DNA from: Sphingomonas zeae
GTDB lineage: Bacteria > Pseudomonadota > Alphaproteobacteria > Sphingomonadales > Sphingomonadaceae
Length of the DNA: 64,000 nt
Reading direction: 5' to 3'
NCBI RefSeq assembly: GCF_014197135.1
Contig: NZ_JACIFA010000006.1
Location: forward strand, 73,706 to 137,705
Of the stretch, positions 43,015 through 51,559 are shown one piece after another. The position numbers were made by a program, and so were the translations under genes. How positions within the stretch are numbered: the stretch's first letter is position 1; the number at the start of each line of letters is the position of its first letter. Below the pieces are notes generated by a model. The model was not told where the DNA came from and searched no databases. It saw nothing but the letters and a program-made list of their open reading frames with translations.

Positions 43015-43679
43015 CGATGCTCCTGCGACTCGCCACGGTCCTGCTCCTGGCGCTGACATATGCCCTGCCCGCCCAGGCCGCGGTGACGATCACCTTCTGG
43101 AGCCACGAGCTGGGGAACAGCTTCCCGCACGCCTTCTTCTCGTTACGCGGTACGGTGGATGCCACCGGCCAACCGGTCGATGCCAATTACGGCTTCACCG
43201 CCAAATCCGTGTCGCCCGCCATTCTGATGGGCACGGTCAAGGGACGTCTGGACATCTCCAAGCCCTTCTACATCTCGACCAGCGACGCGCAGTTTTCCTA
43301 TGTGATGACCGATGCGCAATATGCCGCCATCCTGGCGCTGGTCGCGGCCTGGGACGAGAAAACCGGCGACGCGCGATACAACCTCAACGAGCGCAACTGC
43401 GTCCATTTCGTCCAGGAAGCGGCGCAACGGCTGGGGCTGGTCGGGCTCGATCATCCCGACCTGATGAAGAAGCCGCGATCCTATCTGAAGGCGGTGGCGC
43501 AGGCCAATGTCGACCGGGTCACGGTCATCGGACAGCCCGGCAAGGCCTATCTCGCCTCGCTGCCGCCGCTGCCCGTGGCGCCGGTCACGCCGCAGCCCGC
43601 TGCCCCGGCCGTTGACGATGCCGCGACTGTTCAGGGCGCGATGGGCACCAGTTCGAGAATGTCGACCACCGATTCATAA
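43011..43679 (+). CDS. Secreted protein with permuted papain-like (NlpC/LRAT-type) fold candidate
   Basis: 222 residues with a Sec signal peptide (LLLALTYALPAQA). His40 in SFPHAFFSLRG and Cys130 in NERNCVHFV stand in the order seen in circularly permuted papain-like enzymes, where His precedes Cys. That fold includes peptidases, amidases and acyltransferases of lipids or cell wall. Pro-rich C-terminal tail. Its last 49 bases overlap the converging DUF4893 gene. Coupled to the CDF gene, but no functional link is evident. Confidence 0.6.
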   Translation: MTMLLRLATVLLLALTYALPAQAAVTITFWSHELGNSFPHAFFSLRGTVDATGQPVDANYGFTAKSVSPAILMGTVKGRLDISKPFYISTSDAQFSYVMTDAQYAAILALVAAWDEKTGDARYNLNERNCVHFVQEAAQRLGLVGLDHPDLMKKPRSYLKAVAQANVDRVTVIGQPGKAYLASLPPLPVAPVTPQPAAPAVDDAATVQGAMGTSSRMSTTDS

Positions 43680-44245
43680 GCCGGATAGGGAAAGGCGATC
43701 CGCCAGTGAGTCGGATCGACCCGCTCCACCACCCCCGCCATGTCGCGCGCCCGGTCGCGGCCATAGGCATAGGAGCGTTCCTCGTCCCCCAGGATCATCG
43801 TACCCAGGAAGATGCTGCGCGCGTCGGTGTCGGAATAGATACGCCCGGTCAGCCGCTGCGATCCGTCGATCTTGCTCAGTTGCTGGCCGCCGCCCGCCAC
43901 CCGGCAGCGGAAATAGGGATAGGCGACATAGGTCAGCGTCGCGCGCCCCTGCGTTCCCATCTTGATCGTGCGGCAGCGATAATCGCCATCGGGCAGTTCC
44001 GGCTCTGCGATCGAGTGATCGGGATCGACGAGCGACCCCAACGCCGCAATCTCCGCCGCCGCGCCGCCCGTCCGTGCCTGCGCCAGACCCTTCACCCAGG
44101 CGCTGCGCCAGCCGCGCAGGCGGACCCGGTCATCCTCGGTCGCGGCCAGCCGCCAGTCGTTCGCCTGCTCGGTCCGCTGCGCCTGGACCTCCACCACGCC
44201 GCCCGCCGCCAGCACCGCGCCCGACAGGATCATCGGCCATTTCAT
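43631..44245 (-). CDS. DUF4893 domain protein, exported
   Basis: 204 residues with an N-terminal hydrophobic signal (PMILSGAVLAAGGVVEVQAQ). The body (WRLAATEDDRVRLRGWRSAWVKGL, PDGDYRCRTIKMG, YFRCRVAGGGQQLSKIDGSQRLTGRI) fits DUF4893, a family of unknown function found in sphingomonads. Two Cys could pair in the periplasm. ATGA overlap with the SDR gene upstream; 3' end overlaps the convergent secreted protein gene. Confidence 0.75.
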   Translation of the reverse strand: MKWPMILSGAVLAAGGVVEVQAQRTEQANDWRLAATEDDRVRLRGWRSAWVKGLAQARTGGAAAEIAALGSLVDPDHSIAEPELPDGDYRCRTIKMGTQGRATLTYVAYPYFRCRVAGGGQQLSKIDGSQRLTGRIYSDTDARSIFLGTMILGDEERSYAYGRDRARDMAGVVERVDPTHWRIAFPYPAYESVVDILELVPIAP

Positions 44246-45027
44246 TGTGCGGTCCAGCCGCCATCGACCGACAGATTGGCGCCCGTGATCGACTTGGCTT
44301 CATCGCGGCAGAGGAACAGCGCGAGGGCCGCCACCTGTTCGATGGTGACGAATTCTTTCGTCGGCTGCGCCTTCAGCAGGACCTCATCGATGACCTGCTC
44401 GCGGCTCATCCCACGGGCCTTCATCGTGTCGGGAATCTGATTCTCCACCAAAGGCGTCCAGACATAGCCGGGCGAGATGCAGTTGGCAGTAATGCCATCG
44501 GTCGCCACCTCCAGCGCCACGGTCTTGGTGATGCCGACCACGCCATGCTTGGCCGCGACATAGGCCGACTTGTTGGGGCTGGCGACCAGGCTGTGCGCCG
44601 AGGCGGTGGTGATGATCCGGCCCCAGCCCTTTTGCCGCATGTGCGGGATCGCCGCGCGCATCATGTGCCAGGCCGAGGACAGGTTGATCGCGATGATCGC
44701 ATCCCATTTCTCTACCGGGAATTCCGCGATCGGGGCGACATGCTGGATACCGGCATTGTTGATGACGATGTCGCACGAGCCCGTCTCGGCCACCGCCCGT
44801 TCGATCATCGCGGCGATCTGGTCGGGCTGGGTCATGTCGGCGGGGTCATAGAGCGCCGCCGCACCGCTGGCCCGTTCCAGCCCGGCGCGGTTCGCCTCGA
44901 TCGCGTCGGCCTCGCCGAAACCGTTGAGCACGACCGCCGCGCCCTCCGCGGCCAGCGCCTTGGCATAGGCCAGCCCGATTCCGGAAGTCGAGCCCGAGAT
45001 CACCGCCGTCTTGCCCTTGAGGAACAT
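44242..45027 (-). CDS. SDR-family 3-hydroxybutyrate dehydrogenase-like
   Basis: 261 residues from the ATG at 45027 with GGGAGA upstream. NAD loop SGSTSGIG, catalytic Ser in TTASAHS and Tyr-x3-Lys in YVAAKHG. VENQIPDTMKARGMSREQVIDEVLLKAQPTKEFVT and the ending NLSVDGGWTAQ match D-3-hydroxybutyrate dehydrogenases, which turn 3-hydroxybutyrate into acetoacetate in PHB use. Same transcript as DUF4893. Confidence 0.88.
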   Translation of the reverse strand: MFLKGKTAVISGSTSGIGLAYAKALAAEGAAVVLNGFGEADAIEANRAGLERASGAAALYDPADMTQPDQIAAMIERAVAETGSCDIVINNAGIQHVAPIAEFPVEKWDAIIAINLSSAWHMMRAAIPHMRQKGWGRIITTASAHSLVASPNKSAYVAAKHGVVGITKTVALEVATDGITANCISPGYVWTPLVENQIPDTMKARGMSREQVIDEVLLKAQPTKEFVTIEQVAALALFLCRDEAKSITGANLSVDGGWTAQ

Positions 45028-45160
45028 GCCATTCTCCCTTGGTATGCGCGACACCATGCGATCAGATGCCGACCCGTGCAACCGCCGGAAGGCTTTGCGG
45101 GTTCAACCTCACGGCAAAGACCTGCATAGGCGGGCTGTATGACAAAGGGGTGAGACGACG

Positions 45161-46060
45161 ATGCGGCTCGACGATTATGACAACGACATCGATGTCGGCG
45201 AAGCGCAGAGCGGCGGCGGCTTTGGTGGCGGCGGCGGTGGGCTGCTCTTCGGGCTGCTGCCGCTGATCGGCAGCCGCTTCGGATGCGGCGGGATCATCGT
45301 CGTGCTCATCATCCTGGCGGTCGTCGGCATGAACCCGCTCGGCCTGCTCAACGGCGGCGGCAATGCGCCCGCCACCCGGTCGGCCGACTCGTCTTCGGGC
45401 CAGAGCGTCCGTCAAATCTGCGAAGCCTCGCCCGAACGCCGCGACACCTGTCGCGCGTTCAGCAATGCGGACAACACCTGGGAGAAGATCTTCGCGGATT
45501 CGGGGCAGCGCTTCCAGCCGCCGGGCCTGCGCTTCTTCGTCGGCAATACCGCCCAGTCGGGATGCGGCGTGGCGCAATCGGCGGTCGGCCCCTTCTATTG
45601 CCCGACCGATCGCAAAATCTATCTCGACACCAATTTCTTCAACGAGCTGGCCAACCGCTTCGGCGCGAAGGGTGATTTCGCCCGCTATTATGTCGTCGCG
45701 CATGAGTTCGGCCATCACATCCAGACGCTGCTCGGCACGTCCGACAAGGTGCGCCAGGCGCAGCAGGCGGCGGGTCAGGCAGAGGGCAATGCCCTGTCGG
45801 TGCGGCTGGAGTTGCAGGCGGACTGCTATGCGGGCGTCTGGGCCGCGAAAAACCGCGACCGGCTGGAACCGGGCGATGTCGAGGAAGGCATGACCGCCGC
45901 CCGCGCCATCGGCGACGACACCCTCCAGCGCGAAGCCACCGGCCGCGTGGTGCCTGACAGCTTTACCCATGGCACCTCGGAACAGCGGATGCGCTGGCTT
46001 CGCCGGGGCATGGAGACGGGCGACCCGGCGCAGTGCGATACGTTTTCGGGCACGATCTGA
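45161..46060 (+). CDS. Neutral zinc metallopeptidase, YpfJ/KPN_02809 type
   Basis: 299 residues. A Gly-rich stretch and one membrane helix (about 36-57) are followed by an extracytoplasmic domain with the zinc motif HEFGHH from residue 181; the third ligand is likely Glu in ELQADCYAG. Family of membrane-anchored putative peptidases with unknown substrates. Four Cys in the outer part. Divergent from the SDR. Confidence 0.9.
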   Translation: MRLDDYDNDIDVGEAQSGGGFGGGGGGLLFGLLPLIGSRFGCGGIIVVLIILAVVGMNPLGLLNGGGNAPATRSADSSSGQSVRQICEASPERRDTCRAFSNADNTWEKIFADSGQRFQPPGLRFFVGNTAQSGCGVAQSAVGPFYCPTDRKIYLDTNFFNELANRFGAKGDFARYYVVAHEFGHHIQTLLGTSDKVRQAQQAAGQAEGNALSVRLELQADCYAGVWAAKNRDRLEPGDVEEGMTAARAIGDDTLQREATGRVVPDSFTHGTSEQRMRWLRRGMETGDPAQCDTFSGTI

Positions 46061-46069
46061 GCAATGAAA

Positions 46070-46097
46070 CGCCCCCTCCCGCAAGCGGGAGGGGGCG
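46070..46097. terminator. Strong GC hairpin terminator between convergent genes
   Basis: Perfect 13-bp stem (CGCCCCCTCCCGC with GCGGGAGGGGGCG) and AA loop, between the zinc peptidase and the converging reductase. A GTTTCATT tail on the minus side suits the reductase transcript. Confidence 0.65.
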
Positions 46098-46117
46098 CAA
46101 AGGGAGAGTGTCCTCCC

Positions 46118-47101
46118 TTACAGCTTCACCAGCATCTTGCCCTTGTTGCCGCCGGTGAACAGCGCCAGGAACGCCTCAGGCGTCTTGTCCAGCCCCTCGA
46201 ACACCGTCTCCTCGCGCTGCAAGCGGCCGTCCTTCAGCATCGCAGCCATGTCGCGGTGGAAACCCGCCTGATCCTTGAAATCGCTGACGATGAAGCCCTG
46301 AATCCGCACGCGATTGCCGATCAGCCGGGCCAGATACTTCAGGCTCGTCGGCTTGGCGTCGTTATAGACGTCGATCATCCCGCAAATCGCGAAACGCGCA
46401 TTCAGCTTGGCATGGGCCAGCGCGGCGTCCAGATGATCGCCGCCGACATTGTCGAAGTACACATCGATGCCATCGGGCGCAGCTTCGCCGAGCGCCTCGA
46501 CCACCGACTGGCCCGCCTTATAATCGATCATCGCATCCGCGCCGAGCGAGCGCACCCACTCGCACTTCTCCGCGCCACCCGCCGAGCCGATCACGGTCAT
46601 GCCCTTGGCCTTGGCGATCTGCACCACCGTCGAGCCGACCGCGCCTGCCGCCGCCGAGACGAACACGGTATCGCCCGGCTTGGCCTCGGCCACCTGGAGA
46701 AGGCCGTAATAGGCGGTCATGCCCGGCATCCCGAACTGACCCAGATAGGCCTGCGGATCGACACCGAGATCGGGGAGCGGCTGGACATGTGCGGCGGGCA
46801 ACACCGCCTCGTCACGCCAGCCCGCCATATGGCTGACCGTGGTGCCGACCGCGATGCCGTCGGCGCGGCTCTCGACCACTTCGCCGATCGCACCGCCCTG
46901 CATCGGTTCACCCAACGCGAAGGGCGGGACATAGCTCTTCGTGTCGTTCATCCGACCGCGCATATAGGGGTCGACCGACAGCCAGCAATTGGCGACCCGC
47001 ACCTCGCCCTCGTTCAGGGCGGGCAGGTCGCGCTCCACCAACGCGAAATCGTTCGGCATGGGGGTACCCTTGGGGCGCGCCGCCAGCGTCCAAGCCTTCA
47101 T
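46118..47101 (-). CDS. NADPH-dependent oxidoreductase, CurA / MDR family
   Basis: 327 residues; ATG at 47101 lies seven bases after AAGGA, better spaced than the ATG at 47107. Zinc-free medium-chain reductase: LSVDPYMRGRMND, FVSAAAGAVGSTVVQIAK (NADPH loop), IDVYFDNVGGDHLDAAL and MLVKL at the end. Family members reduce double bonds of enones (curcumin, leukotriene B4 type). Monocistronic. Confidence 0.9.
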   Translation of the reverse strand: MKAWTLAARPKGTPMPNDFALVERDLPALNEGEVRVANCWLSVDPYMRGRMNDTKSYVPPFALGEPMQGGAIGEVVESRADGIAVGTTVSHMAGWRDEAVLPAAHVQPLPDLGVDPQAYLGQFGMPGMTAYYGLLQVAEAKPGDTVFVSAAAGAVGSTVVQIAKAKGMTVIGSAGGAEKCEWVRSLGADAMIDYKAGQSVVEALGEAAPDGIDVYFDNVGGDHLDAALAHAKLNARFAICGMIDVYNDAKPTSLKYLARLIGNRVRIQGFIVSDFKDQAGFHRDMAAMLKDGRLQREETVFEGLDKTPEAFLALFTGGNKGKMLVKL

Positions 47102-47136
47102 CGTCATATCCTTTCATAACCTGCCGCAGACATGGA

Positions 47137-47167
47137 AAGGGCTCGGGTGAAAACCACCCGAGCCCTT
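47137..47167. terminator. Terminator after the DUF2171 gene
   Basis: Perfect 13-bp stem (AAGGGCTCGGGTG with CACCCGAGCCCTT) and a five-base loop, 36 bp past the DUF2171 stop on the minus strand. On that strand the stem is followed only by a short T-containing run. Confidence 0.7.
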
Positions 47168-47202
47168 CAGGGAAAGTCACCGTTAAGTGACGTTTTTCCT
47201 TA

Positions 47203-48444
47203 TCAGAAGCCCCGATTCGTGTCCGAGGTCGTCCCGGTGCCGCTCGTCGCCGTGCTGCTCGTGGCCGTGCCGGTGCTGTTCTGGGTGGCGCTGGTCGTAC
47301 CGGTCGCACTCTGGCCGTAACCGCTCGCCTGGCCGCCGGTCTGGCCGCCGCTCTGACCATAGCGGTTCGCCTGACCGTAACGGTCGTTTTCATTGGTGCG
47401 GTCGCCGAACATGGCGCGCGCATTTTCCTCGTCGCGCCACTGAGCCTTGGCTTCGTCGGCGGTCTTGGTCAGCGTGACCTTGTCATCGACCGACTTCAGC
47501 CAGCGCGATGGGATGGAGTGGTGCTGGCCGCCAGCATCCTTATCATTCTTGGTCAGCAGGATGCGGTCGCCGCGCACCTTGTCGACCGTGCCGACATGGC
47601 TGCCGTCCGAACCAACGACTTCCTGATGCTCCTTCACCTGGGGCAGCAGGCCGCGCTGGCCTTCGCGCTCGGTGCGCCAGCTCGAAAACTCATTCTGGAA
47701 CTTGGTGCGGTTTTCGCTGCGATATTCGTCATAATCGCGGTCGAGCGCGGCGATCTGGCCCGAGCGCCAGTGGTTATAGTCATGATCCTGTTGCGCGTAA
47801 TAGCGCTCGTCATAGCGGGCATCGGCATCGCGGCGGCGCTCCGCCTCCTCGTCGCCGAACCACGAGCGCACCTCGTCCCCGGCGCGCGCGAAGAAGCCGC
47901 GATCCTCGTAATCATAGCCCTGCGGCTGGCGGCCATAGTCGCGCCCCGACTGCGCACGACCATAATCCGCCCGGCCATAATCGGCACGACCGTAATCGCT
48001 GCGCTCCTGGCGATCGTCGCGGCCGTAACGGTCGCCGGTATAGCCATAGCCACGCGACGAATCGCCATAGTTCGACCCGCCGCGATAGCCTTCGCGACCA
48101 TAGTCACGGCCGGAGTTGCCGTCGCCGCGATAGGCGCCGTATTGGCCCGAACGACCCTCGCCATAGCGGCCTTCATTCTGACGGCCACCAAAGTCCTGGC
48201 GCGACCCGCGATAGCTGTCGCGGTCATAGCCCTGGCGGCCATAGCCCTGATGACCATAGTCGCGCGCGCCATAGCCACGACGGCCTTCGTTCCGGCTGTC
48301 GTTGCGGTCGTCGTCATACGCACCCGCCGCGTCATATTCGCGCGCGCTCGAATAGGTGTAGTCGCGCCCCGAGCCATAATCCCGGCCGTAGTCGAAGTCG
48401 CGGTCGCCACGATTGGCGTCGCGGGAATAGCGGTCGTAAGCCAT
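47203..48444 (-). CDS. DUF2171 protein with Tyr/Gly/Asp/Arg-rich low-complexity N-terminus
   Basis: 413 residues; ATG at 48444 with GGAGGG upstream. About the first 175 residues are repeated YGR/RDYG/GYG motifs. A charged middle (SYARYDERYYAQQDHDYNHWRSGQ-like) follows. The DUF2171 domain is at about 285-345 (VKEHQEVVGSDGSHVGTVDKVRGDRILLTKND), a PRC-barrel-like fold. The tail is Thr/Ser/Gly-rich. Stress or surface role is a guess. The plus-strand frames here are hydrophobic shadows of the repeats. Own promoter and terminator. Confidence 0.85.
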   Translation of the reverse strand: MAYDRYSRDANRGDRDFDYGRDYGSGRDYTYSSAREYDAAGAYDDDRNDSRNEGRRGYGARDYGHQGYGRQGYDRDSYRGSRQDFGGRQNEGRYGEGRSGQYGAYRGDGNSGRDYGREGYRGGSNYGDSSRGYGYTGDRYGRDDRQERSDYGRADYGRADYGRAQSGRDYGRQPQGYDYEDRGFFARAGDEVRSWFGDEEAERRRDADARYDERYYAQQDHDYNHWRSGQIAALDRDYDEYRSENRTKFQNEFSSWRTEREGQRGLLPQVKEHQEVVGSDGSHVGTVDKVRGDRILLTKNDKDAGGQHHSIPSRWLKSVDDKVTLTKTADEAKAQWRDEENARAMFGDRTNENDRYGQANRYGQSGGQTGGQASGYGQSATGTTSATQNSTGTATSSTATSGTGTTSDTNRGF

Positions 48445-48692
48445 CCTAAACCCTCCTGAAATTCGGTCCTGCGGGGGCCGACGCCGCTCGTCCGGCGGGC
48501 CGTGCCTTCCGGATGTTTCAATGAGGCACATCAAGACATGTTCCGTCGCCCCCGTGCCAGCAGCGACGGACGGAGTGATGCAGGAGGCCGAAAGCGCCTC
48601 AAAAATTTTGGGTTGCGTCTGCAAAGCGCTGTTGCGTCGCCCCCGATCACGGGCTAATGGCGTCGCTCCCGACCATGGTCGGATTACGGGGC

Positions 48693-48768
48693 GGGGCTGT
48701 AGCTCAGATGGGAGAGCGCTGCAATCGCACTGCAGAGGTCAGGGGTTCGATTCCCCTCAGCTCCACCA
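48693..48768 (+). tRNA. tRNA-Ala (anticodon CGC)
   Basis: Cloverleaf: acceptor GGGGCTG with CAGCTCC (one wobble), D-loop AGCTCAGATGGGAGAGC, anticodon arm CTGCA-ATCGCAC-TGCAG with CGC at the anticodon, T arm AGGGG-TTCGATT-CCCCT, CCA encoded. Reads GCG codons, common in this genome. Confidence 0.93.
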
Positions 48769-48823
48769 CCCCGCTTCCCCTTGCATCGTCCATTCTCGCC
48801 GCCCTCGTGATCGTGCCGGACCG

Positions 48824-49585
48824 ATGATGCCTCCTGATCCCATCCCTGCCGCGACCCTGATCCTGATGCGCGAGGGGGCAGAGATCGCTTCCCTCCCCGA
48901 AATCCTGATGGTCGAGCGCGGCGCCACGCTCGCCTTTCTCGGCGGCGCGATGGTCTTTCCCGGCGGGCGGGTGGATCCGGGCGATCATGCGCTCCTTTCC
49001 CCCCATGACCCCGATCCCGAAGAATCGGCGGCCCGGATTGCCGCGATCCGCGAAACGATCGAGGAGGTCGGCCTGAGCATCGGACTGTCGCCGTCGCCCG
49101 ATGCGGCCACGCTGACCGACCTGCGCGCGGCGATGGCGAAGGGGCGATCCTTTGCGCAGACGCTGGTCGATCACAGGCTGACGATCGACACCCATGTGTT
49201 GACGCCGTTCGCCCGCTGGTGCCCCGAGCACGTACCCGTCCGCCGGTTTGACGCGCGCTTTTATCTGGCGGCGATCGCACGCGGAGCCTCCGAACCCGCG
49301 ATCGACGGTGCCGAGACGGTACGCGCCGTCTGGATGACCGCGCACGAGGCGTTGGCCCAGGCGGACAGCGGCGCCATCCGGATCATCTTCCCCACGCGCC
49401 GGACGCTGGAACGATTGGCGCTGTTTCGCGATTTCCCTTCCGCCGCCGCCGATGCGCGGGCCTGGCCGATCCGACGGATCATCCCCTTTCAGGCGGAGCG
49501 TGACGGCGTGCCATCCATTTGTATCCCCGACGATCTGGGCTATCCGATCACCTCCGAGCCCGTCGCCAGCGCGAAACGCGGGTGA
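48824..49585 (+). CDS. NUDIX hydrolase, NUDT19-like
   Basis: 253 residues from the ATG at 48824. The NUDIX motif is split by an insertion: GGAMVFPGGRVDPGD, then AAIRETIEEVGL with the REx2EE metal residues. Such insertions mark NUDT7/NUDT19-type CoA or nucleoside-diphosphate hydrolases. The C-terminus has conserved HVPVRRFDARFYLA. 55 bp after tRNA-Ala; overlaps the extensin-like gene start (TGATG). Confidence 0.85.
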   Translation: MMPPDPIPAATLILMREGAEIASLPEILMVERGATLAFLGGAMVFPGGRVDPGDHALLSPHDPDPEESAARIAAIRETIEEVGLSIGLSPSPDAATLTDLRAAMAKGRSFAQTLVDHRLTIDTHVLTPFARWCPEHVPVRRFDARFYLAAIARGASEPAIDGAETVRAVWMTAHEALAQADSGAIRIIFPTRRTLERLALFRDFPSAAADARAWPIRRIIPFQAERDGVPSICIPDDLGYPITSEPVASAKRG

Positions 49586-50316
49586 TGCGGGCGCTCCGGC
49601 GATGGACGATCCTGTTGGTCGTGCTCGCAGGGCTGGCGATGCTTGCGTTGCTGCTATGGGGCTGGGCGCGGCGCAATCCGCAAGACGTACCCTGGGCGCC
49701 GCTCGACCTCGGCCAGCCGGTGGGGATGTTCACCGGGCGCAAGCTGACCGCACTGACCCGGGACAAGGCGCAATGTATGGGGCTGCTGGACCGGGCAGGT
49801 ATCCGCTACAATGCGCTTCCCGGCCGCTCGGACGGCGCGCAATGCGGCTATGACGATGCGGTCAGATTCACCCCGGGCGGGGCACGGGCGATCCGCTATC
49901 AGCCGGCGACGCTTGGTATCTCCTGCCCGGTCGCCGCCTCGCTGGCGCTGTGGGAATGGGACGCGGTCCAGCCTGCCGCCCGCGAATTGCTGGGCAGCAC
50001 GGTCGTCGCGGTCGATCATCTAGGTAGCTATAACTGCCGCCGGATCAGCGGCCGGAGCGGCAGCGACTGGAGCGAACACGCCCGCGCCAATGCCGTCGAT
50101 ATCGCGGGCTTTCGCCTGAAAGACGGACGCCGGATCAGCGTCGTGCGCGATTGGAAGGACAAGGGCGCCGCGGGGCAATTCCTGCACCGGGTCCGCGACC
50201 GGGCGTGTGATCTGTTCGCGACGACCCTATCGCCCGATTACAATGCCGCGCACGCCGACCATTTCCACCTGGACCAGGCCTATCGTGGCGCGATGGGCTG
50301 GCGGGCGTGCCGTTGA
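49585..50316 (+). CDS. Extensin-like family protein (PF06904), membrane anchored
   Basis: 243 residues; ATG at 49585 overlaps the NUDIX stop by one base (GTG at 49582 also possible). One N-terminal helix (WTILLVVLAGLAMLALLLWGW), then the extensin-like domain: GISCPVAASLALWEWDAVQPAARE, DHLGSYNCRRISGRSGSDWSEHARANAVDIAGF and HADHFHLDQA. The His/Asp/Cys arrangement resembles D,D-peptidases of the VanY/LAS type, so a cell-wall role is plausible. Confidence 0.85.
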   Translation: MRALRRWTILLVVLAGLAMLALLLWGWARRNPQDVPWAPLDLGQPVGMFTGRKLTALTRDKAQCMGLLDRAGIRYNALPGRSDGAQCGYDDAVRFTPGGARAIRYQPATLGISCPVAASLALWEWDAVQPAARELLGSTVVAVDHLGSYNCRRISGRSGSDWSEHARANAVDIAGFRLKDGRRISVVRDWKDKGAAGQFLHRVRDRACDLFATTLSPDYNAAHADHFHLDQAYRGAMGWRACR

Positions 50317-50321
50317 GGTGA

Positions 50322-50344
50322 TTCCTCCCCTCATGGGGGAGGAA
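50322..50344. terminator. Hairpin between convergent genes
   Basis: TTCCTCCCC pairs with GGGGAGGAA around TCATG, six bases past the extensin-like stop. No T-tract. Confidence 0.5.
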
Positions 50345-50388
50345 CAGGATCGATGACGGAGCCCCCCCGGCCCGTCATCGCCGCCCCA

Positions 50389-50946
50389 TCAATTGGCCAG
50401 TGACGTGCCGTTAGTGTCGACCTTCTCGACCCAATGCGGGAAGAAGGCAGGCTGACGGCTCGACCAGCCTGCCGCAGTCGCCGCCGCCTCACTGATCGAC
50501 TGAAGCAGCTTCCGCCGCAATTCCGGATGCAGATGCGGCAACGCCGCCGCCGCGCAGAACACCGACGGCAGCCACGGGCGCACCTCGGCCCCGATCAGCC
50601 GCTCATACAGGAACCGAAAGGCCGAGAAGCTGGTCAGCCGCCCCTGCCCCAAGTCGAAAGCTGCAATGGTCACGAACGGCGCCATGAAGGGCTCCAGCGC
50701 CTCGAGGCCGCTGTCGACCGGGATCAGGTGACGAATCTCGGGCAGGCTGCGATACAATCGGGCCTGGGCGCGGATGCTTGCCGCCTCGACGACATCGCGC
50801 GACCAGCGCACCATAGCATCCTCGCGGTCCAGCCCGATGTCGAGCGACCGGCGGATATAACGCTGCGTCGACGCCGCGAAGCCCGCAAATTCCTTCATTT
50901 CCGCCAAGGTCATCGCGCCTTCGGCCGGTCTGCTCCTTGATCCCAT
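50389..50946 (-). CDS. Hypothetical protein
   Basis: 185 residues (or 174 from the ATG at 50913, which follows GAAGG). No known domain recognised. It is helical and mixed in charge, with no signal peptide: MTLAEMKEFAGFAASTQRYIRRSLDIG, VSIRAQARLYRSLPEIRHLIPV-like segments and PHLHPELRRKLLQSISEAAATAAGW. Stands alone; the 274 bp upstream (50947-51220) hold no gene that I can support. Confidence 0.6.
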   Translation of the reverse strand: MGSRSRPAEGAMTLAEMKEFAGFAASTQRYIRRSLDIGLDREDAMVRWSRDVVEAASIRAQARLYRSLPEIRHLIPVDSGLEALEPFMAPFVTIAAFDLGQGRLTSFSAFRFLYERLIGAEVRPWLPSVFCAAAALPHLHPELRRKLLQSISEAAATAAGWSSRQPAFFPHWVEKVDTNGTSLAN

Positions 50947-51220
50947 ATCATCACCCCGCCCAATCGAACCAACCCGATCATCATGCGCTCAATTGGTTAA
51001 CGCAACGCTGAACCGGCGGAAGACAAACGAACATGAAATGCGCCGCGCCGCAACATAGATTGCGACGAACGGCCATCGGGGCAATCAATTTCCTGTTCGA
51101 CGTGCGCTGCACGACACAATCACAAAGCTTGTTGCGACTGCGCAACGGCTGACCTTTGCCGACCAGACGGCGCCGTGGCGAAGGCCGGGAAAAGGCCCCC
51201 GCCCGGTCATCGTCGCCGGA

Positions 51221-51496
51221 TCAGCGATCCTCGTCGGTATAGCCCGACGACTCGGCAGGGCCGTCACGGCCAGGCTGGGTGTTGGAGGGCGGATCACTCG
51301 CGTCCATCGACTCGTCCAGGCTCTCGTCGAGCTGCGCGTCGATATCCTCGGGGTTCTTGTCGAGGCTCTCCGTGATGTCGGAGTCCTGCCCGGCATCCTG
51401 TTCGGGCGGACGCGGACGGTTGCCCTGCTCGGCCTGCTCGCCGCCCGGCGCGACCGAGACGCTGTCCAACGCGCGATCGTCGATGCTGTCGTTCAT
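51221..51496 (-). CDS. Small acidic hypothetical protein
   Basis: 91 residues; ATG at 51496 follows GGGGAAG. Very acidic and probably disordered (DITESLDKNPEDIDAQLDESLDESMDAS), with Pro/Gly/Gln stretches on either side. No domain recognised. Function unknown. Confidence 0.6.
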   Translation of the reverse strand: MNDSIDDRALDSVSVAPGGEQAEQGNRPRPPEQDAGQDSDITESLDKNPEDIDAQLDESLDESMDASDPPSNTQPGRDGPAESSGYTDEDR

Positions 51497-51559
51497 GTCA
51501 CTTCCCCATCATAGTGGACAGGATCAACGAGCCAGATCGGACAACCGTTCCTGCCGGGC

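Noticed and set aside
47508..48459. Hydrophobic plus-strand frames opposite DUF2171
   Set aside because: Reverse reading of RDYG/YGR repeats gives Ala/Ile/Val runs; not a membrane protein.
48693..48768. tRNA-Ala as an integration site for a genomic island
   Set aside because: No integrase, direct repeat or foreign gene block next to it.
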